Origin: Myxococcales bacterium
GTDB taxonomy: Bacteria; Myxococcota; UBA727; GCA-2721815
Length of the DNA stretch: 62,780 nt
Direction: 5' to 3'
Assembly (NCBI GenBank): GCA_002721815.1
Contig: PBLQ01000051.1
Location: forward strand, 1 to 62,780
Shown: in pieces, positions 26,102-33,699 of the stretch
Numbering within the stretch: the first letter of the stretch is position 1
Layout: each line of letters begins with the position of its first letter
Position numbers and translations under genes: made by a program
The notes under the pieces: model-generated
What the model was told of the DNA's origin: nothing
Database searches by the model: none
What the model saw: only the letters and a program-made list of their open reading frames with translations

Positions 26102-26803
26102 ATGCACATTTCAGCCCCGCCACCTTCATTGGTGGACATGCGCTTGATGCATCCAGTCGATGGCATCAAAAACCAGGATGCCCAGAGTAAGTTCTCAAGC
26201 GTTGCACCCAAAGATCAGGTGACCATGTCGCCCGCGGCACGCGCCCTCAAAAAAGAGGAGGAGCGCAAGTACATGGAGCAATTTGGAAAGCCCAAAACGG
26301 CCCTGACAGAGTTGTCCACCGAAGAATGGTTGGATAACCGTTTAAGTGCCAATAAAACCATGACCTCCGGGATTACCCTGACGCGCGCTGCGAACCTTAG
26401 CGATGAGTTCGCCTTGGATGCCCGGCTCTATCTCGATAGTGTTTTTGAGTTTGCTGTGTCGCAAGCCAGGAGCTTAAAGGCCGATAGTATTAACGATGCT
26501 GGGTCTGGAGACAGCATCAATCTTTTGATTAAAAAAGCTGCCACAGATCCCGCATTGGCTCACATGAACGAGGCGCGTCAGAAGTTTAAGATGAATACGG
26601 ATTACGACACCATCCGAATGATGTCCAGCAAGCCTTCCAATGCCCAACCCAATAAAACGGATGAGGTGTCAGTGGATGATTTAGGTAAAAACCTCGACAC
26701 GCGTTTTCAGGTACACAACATGAATAAGCCAAACCTGCCCAACGCCAACACTGCCATGGCCATGAAGAAGTACGCTGAAGTTGCCCAAAACCTAGAGGTT
26801 TGA
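26102..26803 (+). CDS. Hypothetical cytoplasmic protein
   Basis: This 233-residue protein has no signal peptide and no membrane segment. The N-terminus is Pro-rich, and a DQVTMSPAARALKKEEERK segment near residues 40-60 resembles the 'V.ISP.AR' stretch seen in short motility or anti-sigma type proteins, but this is too short to assign a family. The middle is helical and the C-terminus is Asn/Met-rich. The ATG has an AAGGAG ribosome site nine bases upstream. It converges on the cytochrome gene with only five bases between the stops. Function unknown. Confidence 0.7.
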   Translation: MHISAPPPSLVDMRLMHPVDGIKNQDAQSKFSSVAPKDQVTMSPAARALKKEEERKYMEQFGKPKTALTELSTEEWLDNRLSANKTMTSGITLTRAANLSDEFALDARLYLDSVFEFAVSQARSLKADSINDAGSGDSINLLIKKAATDPALAHMNEARQKFKMNTDYDTIRMMSSKPSNAQPNKTDEVSVDDLGKNLDTRFQVHNMNKPNLPNANTAMAMKKYAEVAQNLEV

Positions 26804-26808
26804 ACCAT

Positions 26809-27780
26809 TTAGTCGCATGAGGCGGGCATCTGCGCCCCCTGAGAAATCCAAGTTTCGATGGCTTGAATGTCTTCTGTGGATAGGGGCGAAGTGACACCGG
26901 TGTAGGTCATGGGCATGACATTTCCAAGCCCTAGGTCGGTGAGTTCGCCGGCGGACTTGGCCACCTTCACATACAGCAACGAAGCTTCAGGGTCTCCAGG
27001 CACCACGAAGGTTTGGGTCGTGTGTGTGGGGCTGCTTACGTTAACGATACTGTTGAACACACCGTCCAGAGTGAGGTCGGGTGCAATTTCCTGGTTGTTG
27101 TGACAGTCGGCGCATTTGGGCAGGAGAACGGTGTTTTGCAGGTTGCAGAAGTCCACCGTGGCAGCAAGCCCCGCATCTGCCCCCGATGTCGGCTGAGAGG
27201 GAGTGCTCCCCCCATCGTTGATTGATGTGGGGGTGGAGGTGACATCCCCTGCATCCGGGGAGGTGCCCGAACCGACCGCCGCGCCGGCATCCGTTGACGG
27301 ATTAGTTTCCTCCTCCTTCTCATCTTCATCCTGTTCGCAGCTGGTCTTAGCGCCATCATCGATCCAAGCTTTTACCATGGCAATCAAGTCGTCGCTTAAG
27401 CCCCCTGCGGGTAGGGGCATGGGCTGCCCGAGCCCCATAGAAGCCAGGTCCTCTTTCGTGAAGGCTATCTTTTTGTAGAGGAGTGATGCTTCACTGTTTC
27501 CCGGAATGACAAATGTTTCGCCTGCGTACATGGTACTGTCGGTGTTGATGGTGGCAATAAGGCCTGATTGGGTGAGTTCTGGAGGTGTCGCACCGGCTGC
27601 GTGACAGGTGTAACAGGAAGGCATCACTTGCTCAACCACATCACATAGGGTGGGGCTATCGATGGGCTCATGACCCCCACCGCTGTGTCCGCCGCCCTCG
27701 GGGCCGAGGGGTTTATCGTCACAGCCAAGGTGTAACAGGGATAAAGAAAAGCCAAAAACAAAAATGGTAAGATGTCTCAT
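26809..27780 (-). CDS. Lipid-anchored di-haem c-type cytochrome with duplicated module
   Basis: This 323-residue exported protein starts at MRHLTIFVFGF (ATG with GAGGT upstream); the longer frame ahead of it is unlikely. The lipobox LHLGC is at about residues 16-20. It has two copies of one module, each with a CxxCH haem site (CYTCH, then CADCH), a 'FV.PG..EASLLY.K' segment, a 'LG...PM' segment where Met may be the sixth haem ligand, and an 'I..WI..GA' ending. An acidic Ser/Thr/Pro-rich linker separates the copies. This is the architecture of small secreted cytochromes common in Myxococcota and planctomycetes. It probably transfers electrons at the periplasmic or outer-membrane face; the redox partner is unknown. 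Confidence 0.85.
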   Translation of the reverse strand: MRHLTIFVFGFSLSLLHLGCDDKPLGPEGGGHSGGGHEPIDSPTLCDVVEQVMPSCYTCHAAGATPPELTQSGLIATINTDSTMYAGETFVIPGNSEASLLYKKIAFTKEDLASMGLGQPMPLPAGGLSDDLIAMVKAWIDDGAKTSCEQDEDEKEEETNPSTDAGAAVGSGTSPDAGDVTSTPTSINDGGSTPSQPTSGADAGLAATVDFCNLQNTVLLPKCADCHNNQEIAPDLTLDGVFNSIVNVSSPTHTTQTFVVPGDPEASLLYVKVAKSAGELTDLGLGNVMPMTYTGVTSPLSTEDIQAIETWISQGAQMPASCD

Positions 27781-27847
27781 GGGGTACCTCGGTGCTGGTG
27801 GATAGGTTAGCCCAACCCCCAATGGCATTCAAGGTGACAAGTGGCGT

Positions 27848-29683
27848 CTAAAGCCCATCGATGACTGTCTCGTTTCCCAATTCGTATTTTTTAATTTTGG
27901 CCAGCAATGTTTTTCGCGGGATTTGTAACAATCTGGCGGTTTCACTGCGGTTTTCATTACAGCTCTTGAGTCCTTCACGAATCAGTCGCTTTTCCAGCGC
28001 TTCGACCTGCTCCCATAATCCCACCAGGAAGATGTCAGACTCAATGGAGGAACTCGATTCTTCGGTTTCAAGATCTTGCTCGGCCTGAACGATATTTTTG
28101 GAGAATGCGCCGGCCTCTAAAATGGGGCCATCACTGATAAGCACCGCCCGTTCAATTACATTTTTTAGTTCTCGTACATTTCCGGGCCAGGCGTAGCTTT
28201 CAAGACCTTTCAGGGCAGCGGCGCTGATACCGTCCACCCTGCGACCGATCTGGATGGCTGCTTCTTGCAAGAACAAATCGGCAAGATAAGCGATTTCTTC
28301 CTGGCGTTCGCGAAGAGGCGGAACGAAAAGGGTGATGCCGTTTAACCGGTAAAACAAATCTTCCCTAAAATTACCTTCGCTCACCATGTCTTCCAGGTCG
28401 CGATTCGTGGCGGCCAAAATACGAGCCTTGAATGACCGCTCAACCACATCGCCCACGCGTCGGAATGTCTTCTCCTGAAGGACCCGGAGCAGCTTGACCT
28501 GCAAGGATGCTGGCATTTCCCCGATTTCGTCCAAAAATACGGTGCCTTCATCTGCTTCTTCGAAAAGCCCCACCTTATCTTTGACCGCGCCGGAGAAGGC
28601 GCCTTTGCTGTGCCCAAACAGTTCGCTTTCCAGCAAATGTTCGGGGAGTGCGGCGCAGTTAATCTTGATGAGGGGCAAGTTTTCCCGGGGCCCCCTTCGG
28701 TGAATGGCATCGGCGATGAGTTCTTTGCCCACTCCGGTCTCTCCGTTGATAATCACGGAAATCGGCGCTTGGGCCGCCTTGTCCACGGTCTCCATCAGGC
28801 TTCTCATCTTCTCAGAGGACACCACCAGGGTTTGGTTGCCGATGAGAAGAATATTTCCCTCCAACGTGGAGTTGTTAATGGAGAATTCCGAGGAGACAGA
28901 ATCGCTCTGGTCTTTCTCGATGGCCAGTCTCACCACTCGGCCCAAAAGCTGGTCGAGCCCTTGCGCGTCTTCAGGGAAGCTCAGCACCTTGGTTTGCAAG
29001 GTATAATTAAGCTTCTTGAAGCGGGTTCGGATTTGGCTGATGAGCTCCCGCGCTTCGTTTTTATGTTGTTCAGGCAGGAGTAGTTCCAAAATAGACGCGC
29101 CATAATGGCCCACCACCATCATGGGACGCAGCATTTCACGCAGGCGATAATAGATGGGCGCCATATCGTTTTTAGTGGTGAAGTGCTCCCGTGGGAAAAC
29201 AAGAGCGGCAACGGAGAAAGTCCTTTTAGTAAAACGGTTTCTGTCGAACTCCTGATGTAAGCGTTCAATGAACGACTCGTGGTCCAGCAGGCCTTCGTGT
29301 CGGGTACTCCACGGCAAAACTTCGTGAACCGCGAGCATGGCCGTCCCAACGCCGGTTTCATCTCCAGGCTTGATCACCGTGGGGACCATCAAGCGTTTGC
29401 CATTTTTCCAGGTTCCATTACGCGAACCAAGGTCTTCCAGGTTAACCTGTGGCCCCTTCATGGTGAGAACAGCATGTTTACGGGAAACGCTGTTGGAGGA
29501 AATAACGATATCGCACTCGTGCGAGCGACCGATGCTGAGCTGACTGCCTTGGTGAAGGTCAAAAAAACGTGTTTCCTCACCAGGGACCAGGAGGGATATA
29601 TAAAAGGACCGTTTTGGGGCTTTATTGCCATCTGGCTTGTCCACCAGGGGCATGGTTCCGGTATCCACATCAGAAAGAGACAC
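27848..29683 (-). CDS. Sigma-54-dependent transcriptional activator with N-terminal FHA domain
   Basis: This 611-residue bacterial enhancer-binding protein has an FHA domain (about 40-115; [25 protein letters not shown]), which binds phosphothreonine. A middle region (about 130-270) resembles a degenerate nucleotide-cyclase/GGDEF fold without an active-site motif. The sigma-54-contacting AAA+ domain follows, with Walker A GETGVGKE (about 314), the loop GAFSGA (about 361, Ser replacing the usual Thr) and FLDEIGEM. A Fis-type helix-turn-helix is at the C-terminus ([20 protein letters not shown]). The start is a GTG with GGAGGTGGA upstream. FHA activators usually respond to Ser/Thr kinases. The gene is divergent from a sigma factor gene that has a sigma-54-like promoter, which suggests direct control. 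Confidence 0.93.
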   Translation of the reverse strand: MSLSDVDTGTMPLVDKPDGNKAPKRSFYISLLVPGEETRFFDLHQGSQLSIGRSHECDIVISSNSVSRKHAVLTMKGPQVNLEDLGSRNGTWKNGKRLMVPTVIKPGDETGVGTAMLAVHEVLPWSTRHEGLLDHESFIERLHQEFDRNRFTKRTFSVAALVFPREHFTTKNDMAPIYYRLREMLRPMMVVGHYGASILELLLPEQHKNEARELISQIRTRFKKLNYTLQTKVLSFPEDAQGLDQLLGRVVRLAIEKDQSDSVSSEFSINNSTLEGNILLIGNQTLVVSSEKMRSLMETVDKAAQAPISVIINGETGVGKELIADAIHRRGPRENLPLIKINCAALPEHLLESELFGHSKGAFSGAVKDKVGLFEEADEGTVFLDEIGEMPASLQVKLLRVLQEKTFRRVGDVVERSFKARILAATNRDLEDMVSEGNFREDLFYRLNGITLFVPPLRERQEEIAYLADLFLQEAAIQIGRRVDGISAAALKGLESYAWPGNVRELKNVIERAVLISDGPILEAGAFSKNIVQAEQDLETEESSSSIESDIFLVGLWEQVEALEKRLIREGLKSCNENRSETARLLQIPRKTLLAKIKKYELGNETVIDGL

Positions 29684-29741
29684 TACTCCACCTCCATCTG
29701 TAACCTTTTTTCACACCTGTAACCATTTGACCAGCAAAACG

Positions 29742-29754
29742 GACAAACTTTGTC
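29742..29754. promoter_or_regulatory. Palindromic candidate enhancer site (UAS) between the activator and sigma genes
   Basis: GACAAA, one base, TTTGTC is a perfect palindrome, with a further GACAAA half-site at 29762-29767. It lies about 95-105 bases upstream of the -24 box at 29848, a usual distance for an enhancer-binding protein. Copies of CTGTAACC at 29698-29705 and 29717-29724, and CTGTAA at 29805-29810, may be a second element. Confidence 0.45.
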
Positions 29755-29847
29755 ACCCAAAGACAAATCCCCGGCGAGCGCTCCGGAGGAGGTATTCTAA
29801 CCATCTGTAAATTAGGCAGAAAAACCCCCACCCATTCGGAGGTCATT

Positions 29848-29863
29848 TGGCACGGGTTTTGAA
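29848..29863 (+). promoter_or_regulatory. Candidate sigma-54 (-24/-12) promoter of the sigma factor gene
   Basis: TGGCACGGGTTTTGAA matches the sigma-54 consensus TGGCAC-N5-TTGCA except for A in place of C in the -12 element. Transcription would start near 29875, 16 bases before the ATG at 29891. The divergent gene encodes a sigma-54 activator. Confidence 0.55.
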
Positions 29864-29890
29864 CTACTAAAGGCGGAAGGTGGTCCCAAA

Positions 29891-31096
29891 ATGTCTTCTT
29901 TAGGTTTAGCACACAATGACAGTTTGAATTCTCCCCAGCCCGATTCGAGCCCGGTTCAGTTGGAAAAATCCGGCCTCGAAAGCAATGCGGCCAACACCGA
30001 CGCCGAAATTTATAAGCTTTTTTATCGGGAGGTTGCGCGCGTTCCTCTGCTGACGGCCGAAGGGGAAATGGCACTTATCGAAAACATTCACAAACGTGAA
30101 TATTGGATCTGGTTTCAACTTCTGGGCCTGAAACAGACCGTTAAGAATTTGGTTCAGGGGATGCATGAACTCCCAAATACCTTTAAGAAAAACGAAGAAC
30201 TGCGACGTTTCTCTAAAGTAAGAAATTTACAGCTGCACGCCAAAACGAGGTCTGACCTGGCGCATCATCTGCGTAAAACCGACATTTGCCTTGCCTTGGC
30301 CTCGCATTTGTCGGGCACGGCAGCCGACGGCGGCAAAGAACTCAAAAAAAACCTTCAAGAGTGCCTCTTAGAGGTCCAGAAACTAAGAGATAAGTTTACT
30401 CGCTCCAACCTACGATTGGTGGCCAGTGTGGCAAAACGTTTCGATAACCGGCGACTGGGTTTCATGGATAAAATCCAAGAAGGTTCCATGGGGTTGCTGA
30501 TTGGGCTTCAGAGCTTCGACACCAAAAGAGGCCTGCGGTTTTCCACCTACGGCCACTGGTGGATTCGCCAATCCATCGAACGCGGCATTCAAAATCAAGG
30601 TGCGACCATCCGGATTCCAGTACACGTGCACGAGCACATGCGGGCGTACAAGAAATGTTTGGCGAACCTGAGCGCTCGACTCGGTCGCGCGCCCTCTTTT
30701 GATGAGGTGACCAAAGACCTTGGTTTGAGCCCTCGCAAGATTCGGCAACTGGAAAAGGGACTGCCTAGGGCCTTTATGTCCCCACCGAAGGGTGAGGGGA
30801 CTCAGCTCGAATCTCTGGCCCGGGTTTCTCACGAGGCAGGACCAGACAAGCCCGAAATGCTGCTGTCCAACAAGGTGAATGCCCGAGAACTCATGTTGGG
30901 GTTGAGCACCCTCAAACCCATCGAAAGAGAAGTTTTGGCCCGGCGCTTCGGACTGTTCGGTGAAGACGAGCAAACCCTCGAAATTGTGGGGGAAAAGGTC
31001 CGCTTGACCCGCGAGCGAATCCGTCAAATCCAGCTGGAGGCCTTAGAGAAAATACGCCTCTATTTCGAAGACCAAGCTTGGGCGCCCAGTCTCTAA
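29891..31096 (+). CDS. Sigma-70 family RNA polymerase sigma factor (group 2, RpoS/RpoH-like)
   Basis: This 401-residue sigma factor has region 1.2 (AEIYKLFYREVARVPLLTAEGE), a spacer of about 110 residues, region 2 (NLRLVASVAKRF, FMDKIQEGSMGLLIGLQSFD, FSTYGHWWIRQSI), region 3 and region 4 with the helix-turn-helix VRLTRERIRQIQLEALEKI. It directs RNA polymerase to a subset of promoters. It lacks the long acidic N-terminus of the housekeeping RpoD, so it is an alternative factor. The ATG has GGAAGGTGG upstream. A sigma-54-like promoter directly precedes it, and the divergent neighbour is a sigma-54 activator, suggesting a sigma cascade for stress or development. Its precise class (RpoS-, RpoH- or SigB/C-like) needs phylogeny. 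Confidence 0.93.
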   Translation: MSSLGLAHNDSLNSPQPDSSPVQLEKSGLESNAANTDAEIYKLFYREVARVPLLTAEGEMALIENIHKREYWIWFQLLGLKQTVKNLVQGMHELPNTFKKNEELRRFSKVRNLQLHAKTRSDLAHHLRKTDICLALASHLSGTAADGGKELKKNLQECLLEVQKLRDKFTRSNLRLVASVAKRFDNRRLGFMDKIQEGSMGLLIGLQSFDTKRGLRFSTYGHWWIRQSIERGIQNQGATIRIPVHVHEHMRAYKKCLANLSARLGRAPSFDEVTKDLGLSPRKIRQLEKGLPRAFMSPPKGEGTQLESLARVSHEAGPDKPEMLLSNKVNARELMLGLSTLKPIEREVLARRFGLFGEDEQTLEIVGEKVRLTRERIRQIQLEALEKIRLYFEDQAWAPSL

Positions 31097-31158
31097 TTCC
31101 TTGGCAAACAAAAGACATCTAAGTTAAAAATGGTGGGCCATCCTTGAGGAGCGTTCCC

Positions 31159-32160
31159 ATGAATTTTTATCGTTTGTTTTTTGGGCTATTTTTGTTCACC
31201 GGCTGTGGCTACCAGCTGGCCGAGGCTCCGCCAGAGGGGGACGCAGGGGGCGAGCAGGAGGAGGCGCCGGAGGCCGACCCAGAACTCCCCTTTGAATGTC
31301 CAGATGACCGAGAAGTCCTCCCTGGGGACAACGATACCTGGAACGTCGATGGACTCGCCCGAAGCTTTTATGCGGATTTCCCCATGGACATGTCGGCCAA
31401 GGTGGGGGTGATTTTTACGTGGCACGGTGTGGGTGATTCGGTGGCCAACTGGCGTGGACTGGTGGCGCCCGACCCAAATGCCGATCCAGATTTCCCCTTT
31501 GTGGTGATCACACCGGTTTCAACCCAGATGTCTCCTGTGGCTGAGCCCGCCGGCATTGATTGGGATATTTTCCTTAGCGGCGAAGGCGATGATAACCGCG
31601 AGGCGCGTTTGTTTGAGACCATTCTGGGCTGTTTAGACACTCAGTTTGAACTGGACACCCGGAGAATCTTCACGGGGGGCTTTAGCGGGGGCGCCTTGGT
31701 GTCCGCAATGCTCTATTCACGATACCCAGATGTTGTGGCCGCCGCAGCGGTCTTATCAGGTGCTTTCTTGAATGACCCGATCCAGGTCGAAAGCATCGAC
31801 ACGGGCCCGGTTGATGTTGAAATTGCATGGGGCGATCTGCTTCCTGATTATAAAAATCCGATTTTAATGAGCCGAGGTGGGCCCAATGACACTTATGGGC
31901 TTGCCTACGGGCCCCTCAACATTGAAGTCATCAATTTTGAAACCACCATGCAAGCCTCCCAAACTTATCTCGGAGAGGCGGGGCGCCTAATGATCGATTG
32001 TCCCCACACCTCCGGGCATTATTGGCCACCAGGTCTGACGGTGTCTGCGGTGATAGACTTCTTTAAAGCCCATCCCTTGGGCACCGAAGTCTTGTATGAA
32101 GGTAACGGAATACCCTTAGAATTAAGTGGGATTTGCGAAATTTTATCCGCTGCAGAATAG
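31159..32160 (+). CDS. Secreted lipoprotein esterase of the PHB depolymerase/LpqC alpha-beta hydrolase type
   Basis: This 333-residue protein starts at the ATG at 31159 with GAGGAG seven bases upstream. The signal peptide ends in lipobox FTGC (Cys 16), followed by an acidic Glu/Asp/Pro-rich linker. The catalytic domain has the nucleophile elbow GGFSGGAL (Ser about 176), an upstream TWHGVGDS oxyanion-type segment and a late HTSGHYWP with the likely catalytic His. This matches the LpqC/feruloyl esterase/polyhydroxybutyrate depolymerase group. It probably hydrolyses an ester-linked polymer outside the cytoplasm; the substrate cannot be told from sequence. Confidence 0.8.
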   Translation: MNFYRLFFGLFLFTGCGYQLAEAPPEGDAGGEQEEAPEADPELPFECPDDREVLPGDNDTWNVDGLARSFYADFPMDMSAKVGVIFTWHGVGDSVANWRGLVAPDPNADPDFPFVVITPVSTQMSPVAEPAGIDWDIFLSGEGDDNREARLFETILGCLDTQFELDTRRIFTGGFSGGALVSAMLYSRYPDVVAAAAVLSGAFLNDPIQVESIDTGPVDVEIAWGDLLPDYKNPILMSRGGPNDTYGLAYGPLNIEVINFETTMQASQTYLGEAGRLMIDCPHTSGHYWPPGLTVSAVIDFFKAHPLGTEVLYEGNGIPLELSGICEILSAAE

Positions 32161-32192
32161 GCCGGTTTCTTCTTTTTTGGGCGAAGGTTTTG

Positions 32193-32198
32193 TATAAT
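32193..32198 (+). promoter_or_regulatory. Consensus -10 box before the cyclic-nucleotide-binding gene
   Basis: This is a perfect TATAAT 27 bases before the TTG start at 32225. No good -35 box sits at 16-18 bases, so the promoter may rely on an activator. Confidence 0.4.
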
Positions 32199-32224
32199 GG
32201 GGCTTCGCTAAATGGAGTTCTCCT

Positions 32225-32695
32225 TTGAAGAAGATTGAACAGAGCAACAAAGAAAAAGCGAGTTTGCTCGATCAGACCCGATGGGCCACCGATTGGGATT
32301 ATAAATGGATTGAGGCTTTTTGTGGCTACTTGGAGGTATTCGAGGTCAGTCCAGGGGATGTCATCTTCGAAGAAGGTTCAAGTTCCCTGTTCATGATGGT
32401 GGTGGTCAGTGGCGCGGTTGAAATCTTAAAAGAAAACTCTGAAGAAGAATTAATGGTCATTGCCAATATCGGCCCGGGCCAAACCGTTGGCGAAATGTCT
32501 TTATTGGATGGCTCCTCTCGTTCGGCCAGTGCTCACGCCAACGAAAGCTCCACATTACTTATTTTGTCCCGGCAAAAGTTTGATGGGATGTGCGGGGACA
32601 GTCCTCTATTGGGTCTCAAAGTCATGCGGAAAATCGCTTTGCTGCTCAGTCAGCGTTTAAGGTGGACCAGTGGCCAACTGGTTGAGTACGGTTAA
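32225..32695 (+). CDS. Stand-alone cyclic nucleotide-binding (CAP effector) domain protein
   Basis: This 156-residue protein consists almost only of a cNMP-binding domain: a beta-roll with GDVIFEEGSSS, and a phosphate-binding cassette GEMSLLDGSSRSASAHA that keeps the Glu and the Arg used to bind cyclic nucleotide. There is no DNA-binding domain, so it is not a Crp-type regulator. It may sense cAMP or cGMP and act through a partner. The TTG start has GGAG six bases upstream. It converges on the nuclease gene with three bases between the stops. Confidence 0.85.
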   Translation: MKKIEQSNKEKASLLDQTRWATDWDYKWIEAFCGYLEVFEVSPGDVIFEEGSSSLFMMVVVSGAVEILKENSEEELMVIANIGPGQTVGEMSLLDGSSRSASAHANESSTLLILSRQKFDGMCGDSPLLGLKVMRKIALLLSQRLRWTSGQLVEYG

Positions 32696-32698
32696 TCG

Positions 32699-33691
32699 CT
32701 AAGGTCGCACACCATCTGGAAATGCTTGGATGGCTGCCTCTGACGGACACACCCCACGAAATACGCAGTGTTGGCAGAGATTCTGGTTCTCGGTGAGGGA
32801 GAAGGATTGCTCCTCAGCGATGTTACGGGATTTATCGTTTAGTTTGTTTTGCATGATCGTGATGCTGTCTCGAGCGCGCTCATGGGCTGCATCCCATGTG
32901 GCTTCGGTGGGGGTGGCACCATACAATGCAAGGGATGGCAAATAGATTTCGGCGAGGGTGACTTTGTCGTAGGGCCAGTGGGAAGCTGTTCCACCCTTGG
33001 TTTGAAGCCACAGGAGATAGAAGGCCAATTGAGGTGGGATTTCGTCGGCGCCACGATCCGTTGGGGGCCGTCCTGTTTTCCAGTCCAATAAATAAAGCTG
33101 CCCCTTTTCGTCTTCAAAAACCACATCCGGCTGGGCGTAGATGGGGAAGGGGCCTAAGGGGTGATCATTGATTCGCATTTCGTTGAAGTCGGAAGTGGGG
33201 GGCTCGATATAAACAAACCGGCCTGCTCGTTGTGCTTCGGCTATTCGTTGACGCCATGGGGACTGGAGAAAAGCATCGAGACAAGCGTCTACTTTCTCCC
33301 AAGCGCCGCGCACGCTATCGTCACTGAGGGGCACATCGTAGTAATGCTCTTCCAACCCGAATGATTTGGCGCGACCCGGTTGTTTGAATATGCGGTTATT
33401 GGAGTTCCGGTACTGTTGGCGCATGCGATGCCGGGTTTGCTCTCGCCATTGGTCCACATGGGGTCCTGTGTGCAAAAAAAGAGCGATGGCCTCATGAACT
33501 GCGGATCCTGCCCAGGCGCTCAAACCAGTCAGTTGGGTCAACAAATAGGTGGTTTGGACGCGGGCGGGCGCGTTGCGTTGCCAGCCCATCCATTTGCCGT
33601 AATATTGGAAGTAATATTGGCGCTCGCACCTTTGAAATGTGCCGTCTCTGGAGTGTGACCAGGAGAATTCTGGATACGGTCCAATGGCCAT
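32699..33691 (-). CDS. RecB-type PD-(D/E)XK nuclease with a probable 4Fe-4S cluster (Cas4/AddB-like)
   Basis: This 330-residue protein has the PD-(D/E)XK nuclease core (QPDVVFED, then LLDWKTG at about 200-206) and four cysteines placed as in Cas4 and the AddB nuclease domain: Cys22 in FQRCERQYYF, then CQHCVFRGVC near 304-313. These would bind a 4Fe-4S cluster that clamps the domain together. It probably cuts or degrades single- or double-stranded DNA ends. No helicase, Cas1 or Cas2 gene is near, so it is an orphan. It starts eight bases after the stop of the ASH-repeat lipoprotein gene and may be co-transcribed with it. Confidence 0.85.
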   Translation of the reverse strand: MAIGPYPEFSWSHSRDGTFQRCERQYYFQYYGKWMGWQRNAPARVQTTYLLTQLTGLSAWAGSAVHEAIALFLHTGPHVDQWREQTRHRMRQQYRNSNNRIFKQPGRAKSFGLEEHYYDVPLSDDSVRGAWEKVDACLDAFLQSPWRQRIAEAQRAGRFVYIEPPTSDFNEMRINDHPLGPFPIYAQPDVVFEDEKGQLYLLDWKTGRPPTDRGADEIPPQLAFYLLWLQTKGGTASHWPYDKVTLAEIYLPSLALYGATPTEATWDAAHERARDSITIMQNKLNDKSRNIAEEQSFSLTENQNLCQHCVFRGVCPSEAAIQAFPDGVRP

Positions 33692-33699
33692 CGTTTTAC

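Noticed and set aside
32699-33691. Cas4 of a CRISPR system
   Set aside because: No cas1, cas2 or repeat array is near; I call it only a Cas4/AddB-like nuclease.
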